The notes: a model not told the origin generated them from the letters alone. Positions 27,401 to 36,078 are shown, counted from the first letter of the stretch. The stretch: 61,071 nt of DNA from Candidatus Saganbacteria bacterium (GCA_016223205.1 JACRPM010000001.1:1-61071), one strand, 5' to 3'. Made by a program: numbers and translations.

Positions 27401-27427
27401 GAAATTATTTTCATGCAGAACGGATAA
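27401..27427 (+). promoter_or_regulatory. sigma28-like promoter of the PPP-type phosphatase gene
   Basis: GAAATTAT (27401-27408), 11 bases, ACGGATAA (27420-27427); 13 bases to the ATG. The only one of twelve where the CGA core reads GGA, but GGATAA is otherwise close. Confidence 0.6.
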
Positions 27428-27440
27428 GTAATGTTGTAGT

Positions 27441-28526
27441 ATGACAATAAGAACTGGAAATCGACATTTTGTAGATCGTTGGTGGAAGCGCAGCGGCCCT
27501 TCCCGCCGGGAACAATTGGAAACCTTGGGAAGCCGGCTCAAAGGAGCCGGGCCGCTTCCCGTCATAGCTGCGATCCCCGATATCCACGGCAATCATCTGG
27601 CGGTGGAAAACATCCTTAATCGATTGGAGAAAATGCGCGCCGCCCGCGTCTTTATGGGGGATTATTTCGACCGGGGCAATGCCAACCTCAAGGTCTACCG
27701 GCAGCTTCGCGAGGAGAAGACCATTTTGCTGGGCAATCACGAACAATACTTCCTGCTGGCCATGCGGGGGGATATCGAAAGTTTCGTTCCCTGGGCGGCC
27801 AACGGCGGAAGGGCTTTTTTCGAGGAATGCGGCATCCACCTGGGGGTCTTCTGGCAATTGTTCTATGAATTCAAGGCCGCTTTACCGGCCGATTACAGCG
27901 CGGAAAATATCATGCTCGAAGTTTACCGGCGGCATCCTCAATTAATATTCGAGGCGATGAAAGCCGTGATGGAAAATCCAAAAATGCTGGAGGTTTTTGA
28001 TTGGCTGGCGGATAGGGGCCGTCTTTACCATCTGGATGAAAACGGCATTCTCTATATCCATGGGGGCATTCCCGCCAAGCTGGCCGATCGGGACATTTTT
28101 GATTACCTCGACCACCTGGAGCAAAAGTTCAAGAAGTTATTGGCCAGCCGCCGGCCGTCGCCTGCCATGGTAAGCCTGGTCGCCAATCAATTATCGGACA
28201 TTCTATACACGCGGGGGGTGCAATTCATTGATCCGCTAAAGCCGGGAGGAGAAACCGCGGTAGACCGGTATTTACGCGGGATGGGGGTGATGGGCCTGGT
28301 GTGCGCCCATACCATAAAAAGACAGGTGGAAGTGACCGGCGGCCGGATATTCGAGATCGACCTGGGGATGGCGCACAGCCCGCAGGGAAGCTTTATTACC
28401 ATTGGGCGGGACGGAGTAAAAAGTTTCCGCGAGGTTGACGGCGGCCAATTTGTCGAAGACACCCTGGTTACCGAAGACGCCTGGCGCGCTAAGATGCAAA
28501 AGGAAGCCGACAGCCTGCTTACTTAA
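27441..28526 (+). CDS. calcineurin-like (PPP-type) metallophosphoesterase
   Basis: 361 residues. The metal-binding motifs of the PPP protein phosphatase family appear in order: PDIHGN (46-51), GDYFDRG (73-79), GNHE (98-101), a later IHGG (near 211) and CAHT (near 288). An N-terminal polar segment of about 38 residues (GNRHFVDRWWKRSGPSRREQ) precedes the domain. Substrates may be phosphoproteins or Ap4A-like nucleotides. It is expressed from a sigma28-like promoter and overlaps the rho 3' end by 8 bases on the other strand. An FHA phosphopeptide-binding protein (33277) shares this promoter type, so a phospho-signalling link is possible. Confidence 0.88.
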   Translation: MTIRTGNRHFVDRWWKRSGPSRREQLETLGSRLKGAGPLPVIAAIPDIHGNHLAVENILNRLEKMRAARVFMGDYFDRGNANLKVYRQLREEKTILLGNHEQYFLLAMRGDIESFVPWAANGGRAFFEECGIHLGVFWQLFYEFKAALPADYSAENIMLEVYRRHPQLIFEAMKAVMENPKMLEVFDWLADRGRLYHLDENGILYIHGGIPAKLADRDIFDYLDHLEQKFKKLLASRRPSPAMVSLVANQLSDILYTRGVQFIDPLKPGGETAVDRYLRGMGVMGLVCAHTIKRQVEVTGGRIFEIDLGMAHSPQGSFITIGRDGVKSFREVDGGQFVEDTLVTEDAWRAKMQKEADSLLT

Positions 28527-29763
28527 CCTCGGCCGAATCCAAAAAGGCCTTGTTGGATTTAAACGATTTTAACCTCTCGATCAACTGCTCGGTGGCATCT
28601 ACCGCTTCGTAACTGTCCAAGATCTTGCGCAGCAATCTTACTTTGCCCAATTCCTGGTCGGTCAAAAGCAATTCTTCCTTGCGGGTGCCCGACATCTTAA
28701 TGTCGATGGCCGGGAATATCCTGCGGTCGGCCAGCTTGCGGTTTAAATGCAGTTCCATGTTGCCGGTGCCCTTGAACTCTTCATAAATGATGTCGTCCAT
28801 GCGCGAGCCGGTCTCAACCAACGCCGTGGCCACAATGGTCAAGCTGCCGCCTTCTTCGATGTTTCTGGCCGCTCCGAAGAATCTTTTGGGGCGATGCAGG
28901 CAGGTGGGATCCAATCCTCCCGAGAGCGTCCTGCCCGAGGGCGGGGTTACCAGGTTGTAGGCCCGCGCCAGGCGGGTGATGGAATCAAGCAAGATCACAA
29001 CGTCCTTTTTGTTCTCCACTACGCGCTTAACCGATTCCAAAAGCAGTTCCGCGATGCGGATGTGGTTTTCCGGCGGCTCGTCGAAAGTGGAGTAGACCAC
29101 TTCGCCATTGATCGATCTTTGCATGTCGGTAACCTCTTCCGGCCGCTCATCCACCAGCAAAACCTTGATGATGGCTTCGGGGAAGTTGGCGGTGATGGAG
29201 TTGGCGATGTTCTTGAGGACCGTGGTCTTTCCGGCCTTGGGAGGCGAGACGATCATGGCGCGCTGGCCCTTCCCGAGGGGGGAGAGGAGATCGATCAGGC
29301 GCGCGGCCATAGGACAATTGGGATGCTCCAGGGTAAATCTTTCATCCGGAAAGATGGGGGTCATGTTCTCGAAGGGGATGCGGTCGCGGGCCTGTTCGGG
29401 ATTGATCCCGTTGATGGCCTCGATCTTCAATAAGCTGTAATATTTTTCCCCTTCTTTGGGCGGGCGGATCTGGCCCGAGACCATATCTCCGTTCTGCATG
29501 TCGAAGCGGTGCACCTGCGTCTGGGAGACATAGATATCTTCGCGGCTGGGGAGGTATCCTCCCGTGCGCAAAAAGCCGTAACCCTCCGGCAAGATCTCCA
29601 AGATCCCCTTGGCGAAGATATTGCCGTTCTTCTCGGTCTGGGTTTCCAGAATCTTAAAGACCAGGTCGTGCTTCTTCAACTGCTTGTAACCGGGAATGTT
29701 CATTCCCTTGGCGATATCATACAGGTCCGGCAGGGTCTTTTGTTCCAATTCAACTATATCCAT
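28519..29763 (-). CDS. rho: transcription termination factor Rho
   Basis: 414 residues, standard length. The N-terminal helical and cold-shock-type RNA-binding domains ([26 protein letters not shown]) are followed by the helicase core: P-loop [50 protein letters not shown] and [29 protein letters not shown]. Very few intrinsic terminators are visible in this window, so Rho probably ends many transcripts. It lies downstream of two tRNA-Leu genes on the same strand. Confidence 0.98.
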   Translation of the reverse strand: MDIVELEQKTLPDLYDIAKGMNIPGYKQLKKHDLVFKILETQTEKNGNIFAKGILEILPEGYGFLRTGGYLPSREDIYVSQTQVHRFDMQNGDMVSGQIRPPKEGEKYYSLLKIEAINGINPEQARDRIPFENMTPIFPDERFTLEHPNCPMAARLIDLLSPLGKGQRAMIVSPPKAGKTTVLKNIANSITANFPEAIIKVLLVDERPEEVTDMQRSINGEVVYSTFDEPPENHIRIAELLLESVKRVVENKKDVVILLDSITRLARAYNLVTPPSGRTLSGGLDPTCLHRPKRFFGAARNIEEGGSLTIVATALVETGSRMDDIIYEEFKGTGNMELHLNRKLADRRIFPAIDIKMSGTRKEELLLTDQELGKVRLLRKILDSYEAVDATEQLIERLKSFKSNKAFLDSAEVK

Positions 29764-29791
29764 TTTTTCCTCCTTTAGGATCGGGACGAAA

Positions 29792-29875
29792 TGCCGCGGG
29801 GGAGAGTCGAACTCCCAAGGGTGTTACCCCACACGAACCTGAATCGTGCGTGTCTGCCAATTCCACCACCGCGGC
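29792..29875 (-). tRNA. tRNA-Leu (CAG)
   Basis: Class II tRNA: acceptor GCCGCGG/CCGCGGC, anticodon stem CACGA/TCGTG with loop TTCAGGT (CAG), long variable arm. No CCA encoded. Confidence 0.93.
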
Positions 29876-29881
29876 GCGAAA

Positions 29882-29967
29882 TGCCGGTGGTCGGAGTCGA
29901 ACCGACACGGGGTATAAGCCCCACCAGATTTTGAGTCTGGCGCGTCTGCCAATTCCACCACACCGGC
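29882..29967 (-). tRNA. tRNA-Leu (CAA)
   Basis: Class II tRNA: acceptor GCCGGTG/CACCGGC, anticodon stem CCAGA/TCTGG with loop CTCAAAA (CAA). Six bases from the next tRNA-Leu. No CCA encoded. Confidence 0.93.
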
Positions 29968-29971
29968 ACAA

Positions 29972-30946
29972 TTAACTTTCGATGAAGATCCCCATCTTGC
30001 GATACTTGCGGTATCGGTCGGCGATCAACTCGCGGGGAGAGAGCTTGCTTAGCTCTTCGATATGTTTGGTAACGGAAACCTGGATGTTTTGGGCGGAGGC
30101 AGAGGGGTCGTTATGGGCGCCGCCCACCGGTTCTTTGATTATCTCATCTATCACGTCAAATTCCAAGAGGTCTTTTGCGGTGATCTTGCTGGCGGTGGCC
30201 GCTTCGGGCGCGCGCGTGGCGTCGCGGAAAAGTATCGAAGCGCAGCCCTCGGGCGAGATCACCGAATAGATGGAATACTGCAGCATCAAGACCCGGTTGC
30301 CCATCCCGATGCCCAAAGCCCCTCCCGATCCGCCCTCCCCCGTGATCACGGTCACAAAAGGAACGGTAAGCGCCGCCATTTCCCGAAGATTCTTGGCGAT
30401 GGCTTCCGATTGCCCGCGTTCTTCCGCGCCGATGCCGGGGTACGCCCCCGGGGTATCCACCAGGGAGATGATGGGCCGGTTGGCCCGTTGGGCGACGCGC
30501 ATCAGCCGCAGGGCTTTGCGATAACCTTCGGGATTGGCCATACCGAAATTGCGGGCGAGCAGTTCCTTGGTGGTGTGGCCCTTCTGGTGGCCGATCACCA
30601 GCACCGGTTTGCCGTTCAACCTTCCCACGCCGCCCACCAGGGCGGGATCGTCGCCGTAATTCCTGTCCCCGCGCAGTTCTACGAAATCTTCCACCATCAT
30701 ATTAATGTAATCCAGGGTGGTGGGCCGCAGAATATGGCGGGCCAGTTGCACGATCTGGATGGGGGAGAGGTTCTGGAAGATCTCGCGCCGCAGGGTCTCG
30801 ATGCGCTTTTGGAGCATCTTGATCTCTTCGGTCATGTCCATCCCGTGGGCCGAGACGGCCTTGAGCTCCTCGATCTTCTTGAAGATGGGGACGAGCGGCT
30901 TTTCAAATTCCAATAAATTCTTGATGCCGTTCTTTGCTTCCGCCAT
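29972..30946 (-). CDS. accA: acetyl-CoA carboxylase carboxyltransferase subunit alpha
   Basis: 324 residues. Acts with AccD to transfer carboxyl from biotin to acetyl-CoA, the first step of fatty acid synthesis. Visible are the helical N-terminus, RPTTLDYINMMVEDFVELRGDR, GHQKGHTTKELLARNFGMANPEGYRKALRLM, DTPGAYPGIGAEERGQSEAIAKNL and GEGGSGGALGIGMGNRVLML. accD precedes it by 1 base in the same operon; accB and accC are not in the window. Confidence 0.97.
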   Translation of the reverse strand: MAEAKNGIKNLLEFEKPLVPIFKKIEELKAVSAHGMDMTEEIKMLQKRIETLRREIFQNLSPIQIVQLARHILRPTTLDYINMMVEDFVELRGDRNYGDDPALVGGVGRLNGKPVLVIGHQKGHTTKELLARNFGMANPEGYRKALRLMRVAQRANRPIISLVDTPGAYPGIGAEERGQSEAIAKNLREMAALTVPFVTVITGEGGSGGALGIGMGNRVLMLQYSIYSVISPEGCASILFRDATRAPEAATASKITAKDLLEFDVIDEIIKEPVGGAHNDPSASAQNIQVSVTKHIEELSKLSPRELIADRYRKYRKMGIFIES

Positions 30947-30947
30947 A

Positions 30948-31817
30948 TTAATCCTTATAGAACCTCAAGATCTTGGTGAGGGTGGACTTTAGATCTTTGC
31001 GGTTAACGATCACGTCCACCATGCCGTGGGATTCCAAAAATTCGGACCGCTGGAAGCCGACCGGCAGTTTTTGTCTGATGGTCTGCTCGATGACCCGGGG
31101 CCCGGCAAAGCCGATAAGCGCTCCCGGCTCGGCGATATGGATATCGCCCAGCATGGCGAAGCTGGCGGTGGTGCCGCCGGTGGTGGGATCGGTCAAGATC
31201 ACGATATAGGGCAGGCCGAATTCGCGCAGGCGCTGTAAAGCGGCCGAGGTCTTGGCCATCTGCATCAAAGACATTATTCCCTCCTGCATGCGGGCGCCGC
31301 CCGAAGCGGTCACCACGATCACCGGCAGTTTATGCTCCATGCCGTGCTCCGCGATGCGGGTTATCTTTTCTCCCACGACCGACCCCATGCTGCCGCCCAT
31401 AAAAGAAAAATCCATAACTCCCAGGGCCACCGGGATAGAGGAGACCTGTCCCTCGCCCGTGATCACGGCTTCCATCAAGTTGGACTTGAGCATGGAATCT
31501 TCGATCCGCTTCTGATAGGGCTGGGAGTCGGAAAAGCCCAAAAAATCGGTGGAGCGGATCTCGGCATTAAGTTCTTTAAAAGTGCCTTCGTCGCATAAAA
31601 GCTTGATCCTTTCGGCCGAAGAAAGCTTAAAATGGTAATTGCACTTGGGGCAGACCTTGAGGTTGGCCTCGAGGTCTTTGATGAACAGGGTGGCGGAGCA
31701 CTTATAGCATTTGATCCAGAGGTTGCCGGGGATATCCAGCCGGGCGCTGACGGCCTCGGTCTCGGCTTTGGCCTTTTTCTTCCGGGTGAACCATTCGTGT
31801 ATTGAAATTTTTGCCAT
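30948..31817 (-). CDS. accD: acetyl-CoA carboxylase carboxyltransferase subunit beta
   Basis: 289 residues. The N-terminal zinc finger CYKCSATLFIKDLEANLKVCPKCNYH is complete (four Cys). The crotonase-like core has SFMGGSMGSVVGEKITR, TASGGARMQEGIMSLMQMAKTS and DPTTGGTTASFAMLGDIHIAEPGALIGFAGPRVIEQT. Divergent from rpsT with a 116-base gap. Confidence 0.97.
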   Translation of the reverse strand: MAKISIHEWFTRKKKAKAETEAVSARLDIPGNLWIKCYKCSATLFIKDLEANLKVCPKCNYHFKLSSAERIKLLCDEGTFKELNAEIRSTDFLGFSDSQPYQKRIEDSMLKSNLMEAVITGEGQVSSIPVALGVMDFSFMGGSMGSVVGEKITRIAEHGMEHKLPVIVVTASGGARMQEGIMSLMQMAKTSAALQRLREFGLPYIVILTDPTTGGTTASFAMLGDIHIAEPGALIGFAGPRVIEQTIRQKLPVGFQRSEFLESHGMVDVIVNRKDLKSTLTKILRFYKD

Positions 31818-31933
31818 GGGTTGATTTGTGCGGTAATTTATAAGAGGCCTATTGCTGAATCACATTTGATTGTGGTATCATTATATACGTCACAGCCTTT
31901 CCCTGTCAAGAAAATTTAGAAGGAGTTTGATAA

Positions 31934-32173
31934 ATGGCCAATCTCAAGTCCGCGATAAAAAAGATCCGGGTCACCGCGCGCAACCGGGCGCGCAATGTGG
32001 AATATAAGACCAAGATGCGCAAGGCAATCAACGAAGCCCGCAACCAGAAGACGGCCGAGGCCATCCGCAAAGCCCAGAGCATCATAGATAAGCTGTCGCT
32101 TAAGGGCATCATCCACCAGAACCGGGCCGGGCATCTTAAGTCCACGCTTTTCAAGCTTAGTGCAAAAGCTTAA
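31934..32173 (+). CDS. rpsT: 30S ribosomal protein S20
   Basis: 79 residues, rich in Lys/Arg/Ala with the typical helical pattern (MANLKSAIKKIRVTARNRARNVEYKTKMRKAI, and GIIHQNRAGHLKSTLFKLSAKA at the end). AGAAGGAG precedes the ATG. It overlaps ispE by 14 bases. Confidence 0.96.
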   Translation: MANLKSAIKKIRVTARNRARNVEYKTKMRKAINEARNQKTAEAIRKAQSIIDKLSLKGIIHQNRAGHLKSTLFKLSAKA

Positions 32174-33002
32174 AGCACACGCTAAAATAAACTTATCCCT
32201 GCAGGTGATCGGCCTGCGCGAAGACGGCTATCATGAGATCGATTCCATCATGCAGTCGGTCTCGCTTTTCGACCACATCACTTTAAGCCGCCAAACTGCC
32301 GGGATCACGATCAAAACCTCCGATCTAAGGATCCCTTCCGATGAACGCAACACCGCCTTTAAAGCCGCAAAAGTATTTTTGGACAAGACCGGCATCGAGC
32401 AGGGAGTTGTGATCGAGATCGAGAAGAACATCCCCATTGCGGCAGGTCTTGCCGGGGGCTCGGCGGACGCGGCGGCAACCCTGGTCGGCTTAAACCAAAT
32501 GTTTGGGACGGGCTTGACCGGCTCTGACCTTATCAACCTGGGGGCCGAGGTCGGCTCCGATGTCCCCTTTTGCATAGAGGGGGGGACGGCGCGCTGCCGG
32601 GGTAGGGGAGAGATCGTCGAAAAGCTGGAAATCCCGGAGGTCGGCAAGCTGATCTTTGTAATCGTCAAGCCGGAGGTCTCGATCTCGACCAAGTGGGCCT
32701 ATGAGAATTTCGACCGGGTCTTCATCGCCGAGGGGCGCCTGGCGGGCACCCATCAGCAGATCACCGGCATTACATTATATAACGACCTCGAAAAGGCGGT
32801 CCTTCCCCAGTACCCGGAAGTGGAGCGGATCAAAAAGCGCCTGATCCACCTGGGCTGTCCGCAGGCCTTGATGAGCGGCTCGGGTTCGGCGGTGTTCGGG
32901 ATCGTTGACAACGAAACCCAGGCCCAAACCATCTACCGCGAGGTGCTAAAGGACTATCCCCGCTCTTTTCTGGTTTATCCCGAAACGGCGGGTGTGGTAT
33001 AA
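32160..33002 (+). CDS. ispE: 4-diphosphocytidyl-2-C-methyl-D-erythritol kinase
   Basis: GHMP kinase of the MEP isoprenoid pathway. 280 residues from a GTG inside rpsT. Visible are AKINLSLQVIGLREDGYHEI, the ATP loop IPIAAGLAGGSADAAATLVGLNQM, GSDVPFCIEGGTARCRGRGE and the C-terminal SGSGSAVFGIV. ispF of the same pathway is at 50830. Confidence 0.96.
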   Translation: MQKLKAHAKINLSLQVIGLREDGYHEIDSIMQSVSLFDHITLSRQTAGITIKTSDLRIPSDERNTAFKAAKVFLDKTGIEQGVVIEIEKNIPIAAGLAGGSADAAATLVGLNQMFGTGLTGSDLINLGAEVGSDVPFCIEGGTARCRGRGEIVEKLEIPEVGKLIFVIVKPEVSISTKWAYENFDRVFIAEGRLAGTHQQITGITLYNDLEKAVLPQYPEVERIKKRLIHLGCPQALMSGSGSAVFGIVDNETQAQTIYREVLKDYPRSFLVYPETAGVV

Positions 33003-33036
33003 TCATTTTTGAACCTGCGACTGAACGTCGCGGTTC
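32994..33036 (+). promoter_or_regulatory. extended -10 promoter and 5' hairpin of the ferredoxin gene
   Basis: TGTGGTATAAT (TATAAT 32998-33003) overlaps the ispE stop. A hairpin follows in the leader: GAACC T GCGAC (33011-33021), loop, GTCGC GGTTC (33027-33036). This is one member of the REP-like family. Confidence 0.6.
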
Positions 33037-33056
33037 CATTAAGGAAGGTGAGTTGA

Positions 33057-33245
33057 TTGGCTATCAATAAAGTAGAAATCATCGAGGGCTGCATCTCTTG
33101 CGGCGTATGTGAAGCGGCTGCCCCGGAGGTATTTGAGATGACCGATATCGCCCACGTTAAAGCGGGCGTCGATTTCAGCAAATACGAAGCGCAGATCCAG
33201 CAGGCGGCGGCCGACTGCCCCGTCGCGGTAATCAAAGTTTCCTGA
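33057..33245 (+). CDS. single-cluster [4Fe-4S] ferredoxin
   Basis: 62 residues from a TTG preceded by AAGGAAGGTGAG. Cysteines 12, 15, 18 (GCISCGVC) and 54 (DCP) bind one [4Fe-4S] cluster, the arrangement of small ferredoxins used by anaerobes and by some cytochrome P450 and radical enzymes. Partner unknown; the radical SAM gene at 43297 would need such a donor. Confidence 0.93.
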   Translation: MAINKVEIIEGCISCGVCEAAAPEVFEMTDIAHVKAGVDFSKYEAQIQQAAADCPVAVIKVS

Positions 33246-33270
33246 AATTTATCCTATATTCCGCCGATAA
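33244..33270 (+). promoter_or_regulatory. sigma28-like promoter of the FHA gene (perfect -10)
   Basis: GAAATTTA (33244-33251), 11 bases, GCCGATAA (33263-33270), identical to the FliA -10 consensus. It overlaps the ferredoxin stop by 2 bases and leaves 6 bases to the ATG at 33277: a leaderless transcript. Confidence 0.85.
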
Positions 33271-33276
33271 ATATGC

Positions 33277-33933
33277 ATGGACGGTCTAAAAGGTTTGCGG
33301 CGGGAAGTGCTTAAAAATCCCCTGGCTTCGAGCATCCTGCGCTTGCCGCGGCCCAAAACGCCCAATGAACCCATCACCATCGGCGCCGGCTCCCTGCGTT
33401 TCCAGGTCCGGGTCTTGGGAAAGAATATTCTCCTCCAGAGACAAGGCGGACGGATCCATGCTTTTGACGACCGGTGCACGGTCGGCCGTGAAAATGCCCC
33501 CGGCAACCATTATTCCGTTTCGGACGACCTCCTGTCCCGCGTGCATTTTACCCTGGCGCTATGGAACGATTATCTGGAGGTCATCGATCATCACTCTAAA
33601 AACGGGACGGTGGTGGAGTGGCACGATCGCCTGGGCAAGCTTTCGGCCCGTTATCGTGAAAACGATCCCGACCTTAAACTGATAATCGACCGGAACCAGG
33701 TCGTGCTCGAGTCGGTGTGGGAAGAGCGGTCTTTTATCGACCTCGTAGCACTGGGGGTGACGGTAGGCGGGGGGTTCGTCAAGACGCACGATGAGCGGCC
33801 GAGCTACTTTGTGACCATCGAGAAGCATGAAGGCCGCCTGCGCATAATTTCGGCCTCGGACGACCTTTCCGACCACCTGCTTTCGGTTGCGTTGCGCTCC
33901 ATCGACCAATTCAACCGCGACCGCATTAACTAG
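33277..33933 (+). CDS. FHA-domain protein
   Basis: 218 residues. The FHA domain lies at about 60-120: CTVGRENAPGNHYSVSDDLLSRVHFTLALWNDYLEVIDHHSKNGTVV, with the phosphothreonine-binding Gly-Arg (70-71), Ser-Arg-x-His (87-90) and Asn-Gly (109-110). Before it is a basic segment (LKGLRREVLKNPLASSILRLPRPKTP) and after it about 100 residues of an unrecognised alpha/beta domain. FHA domains bind phosphothreonine and often regulate type III or type VI secretion and phospho-signalling. The ATG lies 6 bases from a perfect sigma28 -10 box and there is no ribosome site. Confidence 0.85.
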   Translation: MDGLKGLRREVLKNPLASSILRLPRPKTPNEPITIGAGSLRFQVRVLGKNILLQRQGGRIHAFDDRCTVGRENAPGNHYSVSDDLLSRVHFTLALWNDYLEVIDHHSKNGTVVEWHDRLGKLSARYRENDPDLKLIIDRNQVVLESVWEERSFIDLVALGVTVGGGFVKTHDERPSYFVTIEKHEGRLRIISASDDLSDHLLSVALRSIDQFNRDRIN

Positions 33934-33934
33934 A

Positions 33935-33963
33935 TTGACTTAAATCCGCCCTTACCCTAAAAT
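33935..33963 (+). promoter_or_regulatory. deoC: sigma70 promoter of deoC
   Basis: TTGACT (33935-33940), 17 bases, TAAAAT (33958-33963). It lies directly behind the FHA stop, and only 9 bases precede the deoC ATG with no ribosome site, so a leader of at most a few bases. Confidence 0.75.
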
Positions 33964-33972
33964 TGCCCCATT

Positions 33973-34686
33973 ATGGCAATTACAATTAAGAAACCCTCGG
34001 ACCTGGCGCCTTATATCGACCATACCAACGTTAAGATCGACGCTACCCAAAAGGATATCGAGAAGCTTTGCGAAGAAGCGAAAAAGTACCATTTCTGCAC
34101 CGTCGTGGTGAGAGGCAACGGTGTGGAAGCGGCGAGACATTTGCTTGCGGGGACCAATATCAGGGTCTGCGCCACCGTAGGCCTGCCGAAGGCCTCCGCC
34201 GACCCGGGCAATTGCCATTTCGGCTCAATGCCTACTTCCAATAAGATGCTCGAAGCAGGGGAGGCGCTGGAGGATGGGGCGGAGGAGCTGGACATGGTGA
34301 TCAACCTCGACGCGTTGAGGAACTGCGACTATGAATTGGTCAAGAAAGACATCAGCTCGATAAAGAAGCTCGCGGGCCAAAAGATTCTCAAGGTGATCAT
34401 CGAATCGCGGCTTTTGACCAAAGACCAGCTGACCCGGGCCTGCCAACTCTCGCAAGAAGCCGGAGCGGACTTCATCAAGACCTCGACCGGTTATTTAAAA
34501 GACGATAAGGGCAACACCCTGGGCGCCACGGTGGAAGATGTTAAATGCATAAGGGCGATAGTGGGGGCCAATATCGGTGTGAAGGCCTCGGGCGGGATCA
34601 AGGATTTTGCTTCCGCTAAAGCCCTCATCGAGGCGGGCGCCAATAGGATCGGCAGTTCAGCTTCGGTCGATATAGTTCGCGCCTAA
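33973..34686 (+). CDS. deoC: deoxyribose-phosphate aldolase
   Basis: 237 residues. Cleaves 2-deoxyribose 5-phosphate to acetaldehyde and glyceraldehyde 3-phosphate. Visible are the N-terminal IDHTNVKIDAT, the EELDMVINLDAL segment, KVIIESRLLT, the Schiff-base lysine in FIKTSTGY and the phosphate loop GVKASGGIK. The typical Thr-Cys after IIE is Ser-Arg here. Followed convergently by the unknown gene at 34701. Confidence 0.94.
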   Translation: MAITIKKPSDLAPYIDHTNVKIDATQKDIEKLCEEAKKYHFCTVVVRGNGVEAARHLLAGTNIRVCATVGLPKASADPGNCHFGSMPTSNKMLEAGEALEDGAEELDMVINLDALRNCDYELVKKDISSIKKLAGQKILKVIIESRLLTKDQLTRACQLSQEAGADFIKTSTGYLKDDKGNTLGATVEDVKCIRAIVGANIGVKASGGIKDFASAKALIEAGANRIGSSASVDIVRA

Positions 34687-34700
34687 CGCACCTCGCCCGA

Positions 34701-35273
34701 TCATTCGCAGATCGAATTCCAGAGTTCGTCCGGGATGGAAGGTAGATCCACGTTGGGATCATTGAAGAGGATACAGAGGGCGGCGCGGGCTTCGGGAGTT
34801 ATCGAGGACAGGGTGCGGGCGTTGAGGTTATCGGTTATCCTCGATATCATTTCAGCCAGGGCGTCGAGATCGACCTCTGGTTCATCTAAAAGCTTCAGCG
34901 CGATACGGATGTCGCACCCCAAACGCAGGGCCTGTTGCAGGAATTTTAATTCACTGTTCAACTGCTCGACCATTTCGGGGCTTAAACCCTCCGGATGATT
35001 GGCCAAAAGCATCTGGATCTCGTTTAACCGCGACATGGCCGGTTGAGAGATGCCGATATTCTCCAACTTAGAGCGGCCGGTGCGAGGCGGGGTGGAGGGT
35101 GAGGCGGCGGGGGCGGCGGTCGAATTTCCCACCGCGGTGATGGATAATACCCCGTTCCGGCTCCTTGAGATCAAGACCAGGTTGCCCTGCTCGGAGTAGC
35201 GGCAGGTATCGTTGGTTTGGTTATAAACTGCGCCCGGCAGGCGGGAGCAGATCGTCTGTATAGGATCCGGCAT
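34701..35273 (-). CDS. unknown protein, sigma28-type leaderless promoter
   Basis: 190 residues. The first 60 (MPDPIQTICSRLPGAVYNQTNDTCRYSEQGNLVLISRSRNGVLSITA) could form a small beta-rich domain of the kind found in type III secretion chaperones or their relatives, but this is only a secondary-structure impression. A Ser/Thr/Ala/Pro-rich linker (about 62-83) follows, then helices (RLNEIQMLLANHPEGLSPEMVEQLNSELKFLQQALRL, EPEVDLDALAEMISRITDNLNA). No known motif. The ATG is 6 bases after the -10 box. Confidence 0.68.
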   Translation of the reverse strand: MPDPIQTICSRLPGAVYNQTNDTCRYSEQGNLVLISRSRNGVLSITAVGNSTAAPAASPSTPPRTGRSKLENIGISQPAMSRLNEIQMLLANHPEGLSPEMVEQLNSELKFLQQALRLGCDIRIALKLLDEPEVDLDALAEMISRITDNLNARTLSSITPEARAALCILFNDPNVDLPSIPDELWNSICE

Positions 35274-35279
35274 GAATGT

Positions 35280-35306
35280 ATTTCGCCGACTCTGTTAAAA
35301 TATTTC
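35280..35306 (-). promoter_or_regulatory. sigma28-like promoter of the gene 34701-35273
   Basis: Reading leftwards: GAAATATT (35299-35306), 11 bases, GGCGAAAT (35280-35287), then 6 bases to the ATG. Leaderless geometry as at 191, 33277 and 39613. Confidence 0.6.
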
Positions 35307-35310
35307 ACTG

Positions 35311-35371
35311 GAAATTATAATTTTGGTATTGTTTGTCATTTGATGCTTGTTATTTGTTTTTTTTGCTCCCA
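35311..35371 (+). repeat. intergenic repeat, copy 1 (others at 37034-37093 and inverted at 36969-37010)
   Basis: The 25 bases at 35311-35335 (GAAATTATAATTTTGGTATT plus GTTTG) recur exactly at 37034-37058. A related tail (TTGATGCTTGTT to TTTGCTCCCA) follows in both. They enclose the mobile mystery module and both DUF167 copies. Confidence 0.75.
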
Positions 35372-35433
35372 ACATACCCCATGCCCAGTCCCAGCACATT
35401 GACACTCCCCAAAAGGAGTGCGAAAATACCAAC

Positions 35434-35490
35434 ATGACCGAAATACTCGTCGAAATAAGGGTGATCCTGAACGCCGACCACAATGAATTA
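35434..35490 (+). pseudogene. truncated duplicate of the DUF167 gene
   Basis: The first 19 codons (MTEILVEIRVILNADHNEL) match the intact gene at 36722 with 7 base differences in 57, and its promoter is duplicated too: TTGACA (35399-35404), 17 bases, GAAAAT, 6 bases, ATG. Homology stops at the Fic gene's stop codon, where the module was inserted. An open frame continues to 35592 but only as the antisense of the Fic gene. Confidence 0.8.
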
Positions 35491-36063
35491 ACTGATCAAA
35501 TCGGCGGTAAAAGTTTCCAGCGGCTTATAATTCCCTTTATCCGCCTCTTGAAGGGCGGCAACATATGTTTTTCTGATATTACTTGCTTCTAGTAAAGCTT
35601 CACTCGGCCAGTTTGGAAGCTTAAAATCATTATTAAAAAGAAATATATCTGATGCCAAACGAGCTTGTCTGCCATTGCCGTTCACAAAAGGATGGATTTT
35701 AACCAATCGATGATGGATACGAACGCTTTGCTCAAAAACATTTAAATTGCTCGTTCCCGCTTTCCAATAAGCAATGTCATCCGCCAGGGCTTTCATCTGT
35801 TCATTGATATTATGCCAATCAATACCCAGGTTGTAATTTATTTGTCTGAATTTACCGGCCCATTTCCAGGTTTCATCGAACATTTCCTCATGCAATTTTT
35901 TCAGCCAGGCGATATCAATATCAAAAGTCCTCTTTTCCGTTAAGTAAAATTTGACGGCTTTCAATATATTGGCCGCCTCCCATTCATTTAATTCCGAACG
36001 GGTGGTTATATGGGAGGGGATAAGATCGGAAGAGGTCCTCAATCGGGGTTGCGCCGGGGACAT
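35488..36063 (-). CDS. mobile mystery protein B (Fic-domain)
   Basis: 191 residues. Fic active site HPFVNGNGRQAR (124-135) with catalytic His, anion-binding GNGR and final Arg; Asn replaces the usual Asp/Glu before Gly. The rest (HITTRSELNEWEAANILKA, TWKWAGKFRQINYNLGIDWHNI) fits the mobile mystery protein B family, always found with mobile mystery protein A. Likely the toxin-like or effector half of the pair; its target is unknown. It ends exactly at the truncated DUF167 copy. Confidence 0.93.
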   Translation of the reverse strand: MSPAQPRLRTSSDLIPSHITTRSELNEWEAANILKAVKFYLTEKRTFDIDIAWLKKLHEEMFDETWKWAGKFRQINYNLGIDWHNINEQMKALADDIAYWKAGTSNLNVFEQSVRIHHRLVKIHPFVNGNGRQARLASDIFLFNNDFKLPNWPSEALLEASNIRKTYVAALQEADKGNYKPLETFTADLIS

Positions 36064-36078
36064 CCTCTAAAAAGTCAA

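Noticed and set aside
30062..30916. Open frame of 284 codons antisense to accA
   Set aside because: Shadow of accA with unlikely composition.
34830..34860. GAAATGAT followed by CCGATAA on the minus strand
   Set aside because: The spacing is 10 rather than 11 and it lies in the middle of a coding region.
35491..35592. Continuation of the truncated DUF167 reading frame
   Set aside because: It is only the antisense of the Fic gene; homology to DUF167 ends at 35490.
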